From contig DASWMO010000020.1 in the NCBI GenBank assembly GCA_036399715.1, positions 1 to 10,352 of the forward strand: a stretch of 10,352 bases of DNA, written 5' to 3'. Position 1 is the first letter of the stretch; each line of letters opens with the position of its first letter. Both the position numbers and the translations under genes were made by a program. The DNA is from DASVSE01 sp036399715. Its GTDB lineage: Bacteria; Bacteroidota; Rhodothermia; Rhodothermales; Rubricoccaceae. The notes beneath the pieces were generated by a model. It had not been told where the DNA came from, did no database searches, and saw nothing but the letters and a program-made list of their open reading frames with translations. This document shows, one piece after another, positions 10,177 to 10,352 of this stretch.

Positions 10177-10352
10177 ATGGCTCAGCAGCAGAACTCCCGC
10201 GGCGGCACCGGCGCCGGTGGCCCCCAGCGCGGCCGGCCCGGACAGGGCGGCCCCGGCGGACAGGGCGGTCCCGGTGGACCCGGCGGCGCGCGTGGCCCCG
10301 GCGGACCGGGCGGGCTGGGCGGCCGCCGCAACGACCGCGGCGGACGCCGCGA
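10177..10352 (+). CDS. rpsE: Probable 30S ribosomal protein S5, N-terminal extension only (partial)
   Basis: An ATG after CCGAAAACACAG opens a frame of 58 codons that runs off the window. The residues are almost all Gly, Pro, Arg, Gln: it begins MAQQQNSRGGTGAGG, continues with GGPGG and GGQGG units (22-46), and ends LGGRRNDRGGRR. No S5 domain is within view, so identity rests on position: rpsE follows rplR in canonical spc operons. S5 shapes the mRNA entry site with S3 and S4 and influences decoding accuracy. If this is S5, it has a long disordered head that resembles the S3 tail encoded upstream. The alternative is an unrelated low-complexity protein inserted before rpsE. Confidence 0.75.
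   Translation, partial: MAQQQNSRGGTGAGGPQRGRPGQGGPGGQGGPGGPGGARGPGGPGGLGGRRNDRGGRR

Noticed and set aside
1..10352. CRISPR arrays, insertion sequences, tRNA or rRNA genes, attachment sites
   Set aside because: No regularly spaced direct repeats, transposase-like frames, tRNA-like folds or rRNA sequence were seen; the window is filled by ribosomal protein genes and short spacers.

Overview
The window is a stretch of the tuf–S10–spc ribosomal protein gene cluster, read entirely on the + strand from a GC-rich (roughly two-thirds G+C) bacterium. It opens in the last 46 codons of EF-Tu (tuf) and runs rpsJ, rplC, rplD, rplW, rplB, rpsS, rplV, rpsC, rplP, rpmC, rpsQ, rplN, rplX, rplE, rpsN, rpsH, rplF, rplR, and then a gene cut by the window edge that by position is rpsE. 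Several traits point to the Bacteroidota/Rhodothermota group: almost no Shine-Dalgarno sequences, L2 with DHPMGGGEG, a zinc-free long S14, and an L22 beginning MEARAKRKYIRSSPRKM. A marine Rhodothermota (Rubricoccaceae-like) member is my best guess. It is an inference from composition and protein wording, not a database match.

The order of the ribosomal genes is canonical. The one departure is a 186-residue predicted lipoprotein between rpsJ and rplC (518-1078). Its ATG overlaps the rpsJ stop codon (TGATG), so translation of the two is probably coupled. It has a clear LSGC lipobox and a beta-rich, lipocalin-like body, and its codon choice is more relaxed than that of its neighbours.

The second theme is RNA structure. 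S10/spc clusters are usually packed tightly, but here many spacers are 38-238 nt long and hold strong, often perfect hairpins ending about 6-28 nt before the next ATG. The hairpins differ in sequence, so they are not copies of one repeat. The densest regions are tuf-rpsJ (24-nt palindrome plus a UUCG hairpin), lipoprotein-rplC (two C(UCCG)G hairpins plus a long GC stem), rpsS-rplV (nested stems), rpsC-rplP (perfect 10-bp stem), rpmC-rpsQ (238 nt, four stems) and rpsN-rpsH (a long stem plus two mutually exclusive upstream pairings). No convincing promoter or U-tailed terminator was found. The genes most likely share one or a few long transcripts, with the hairpins acting in RNA processing, protection or translational control.

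The third theme is low-complexity tails. S3 ends in about 60 residues rich in Gly, Arg and Ala, and the presumed S5 starts with about 58 residues rich in Gly, Pro and Arg. These two proteins lie next to each other at the mRNA entry site of the 30S subunit. L16 and L4 instead carry acidic or Ala/Asp-rich C-terminal tails.

Together the genes encode EF-Tu and about twenty structural proteins of both ribosomal subunits. The lipoprotein is the only product expected to act at the cell envelope.
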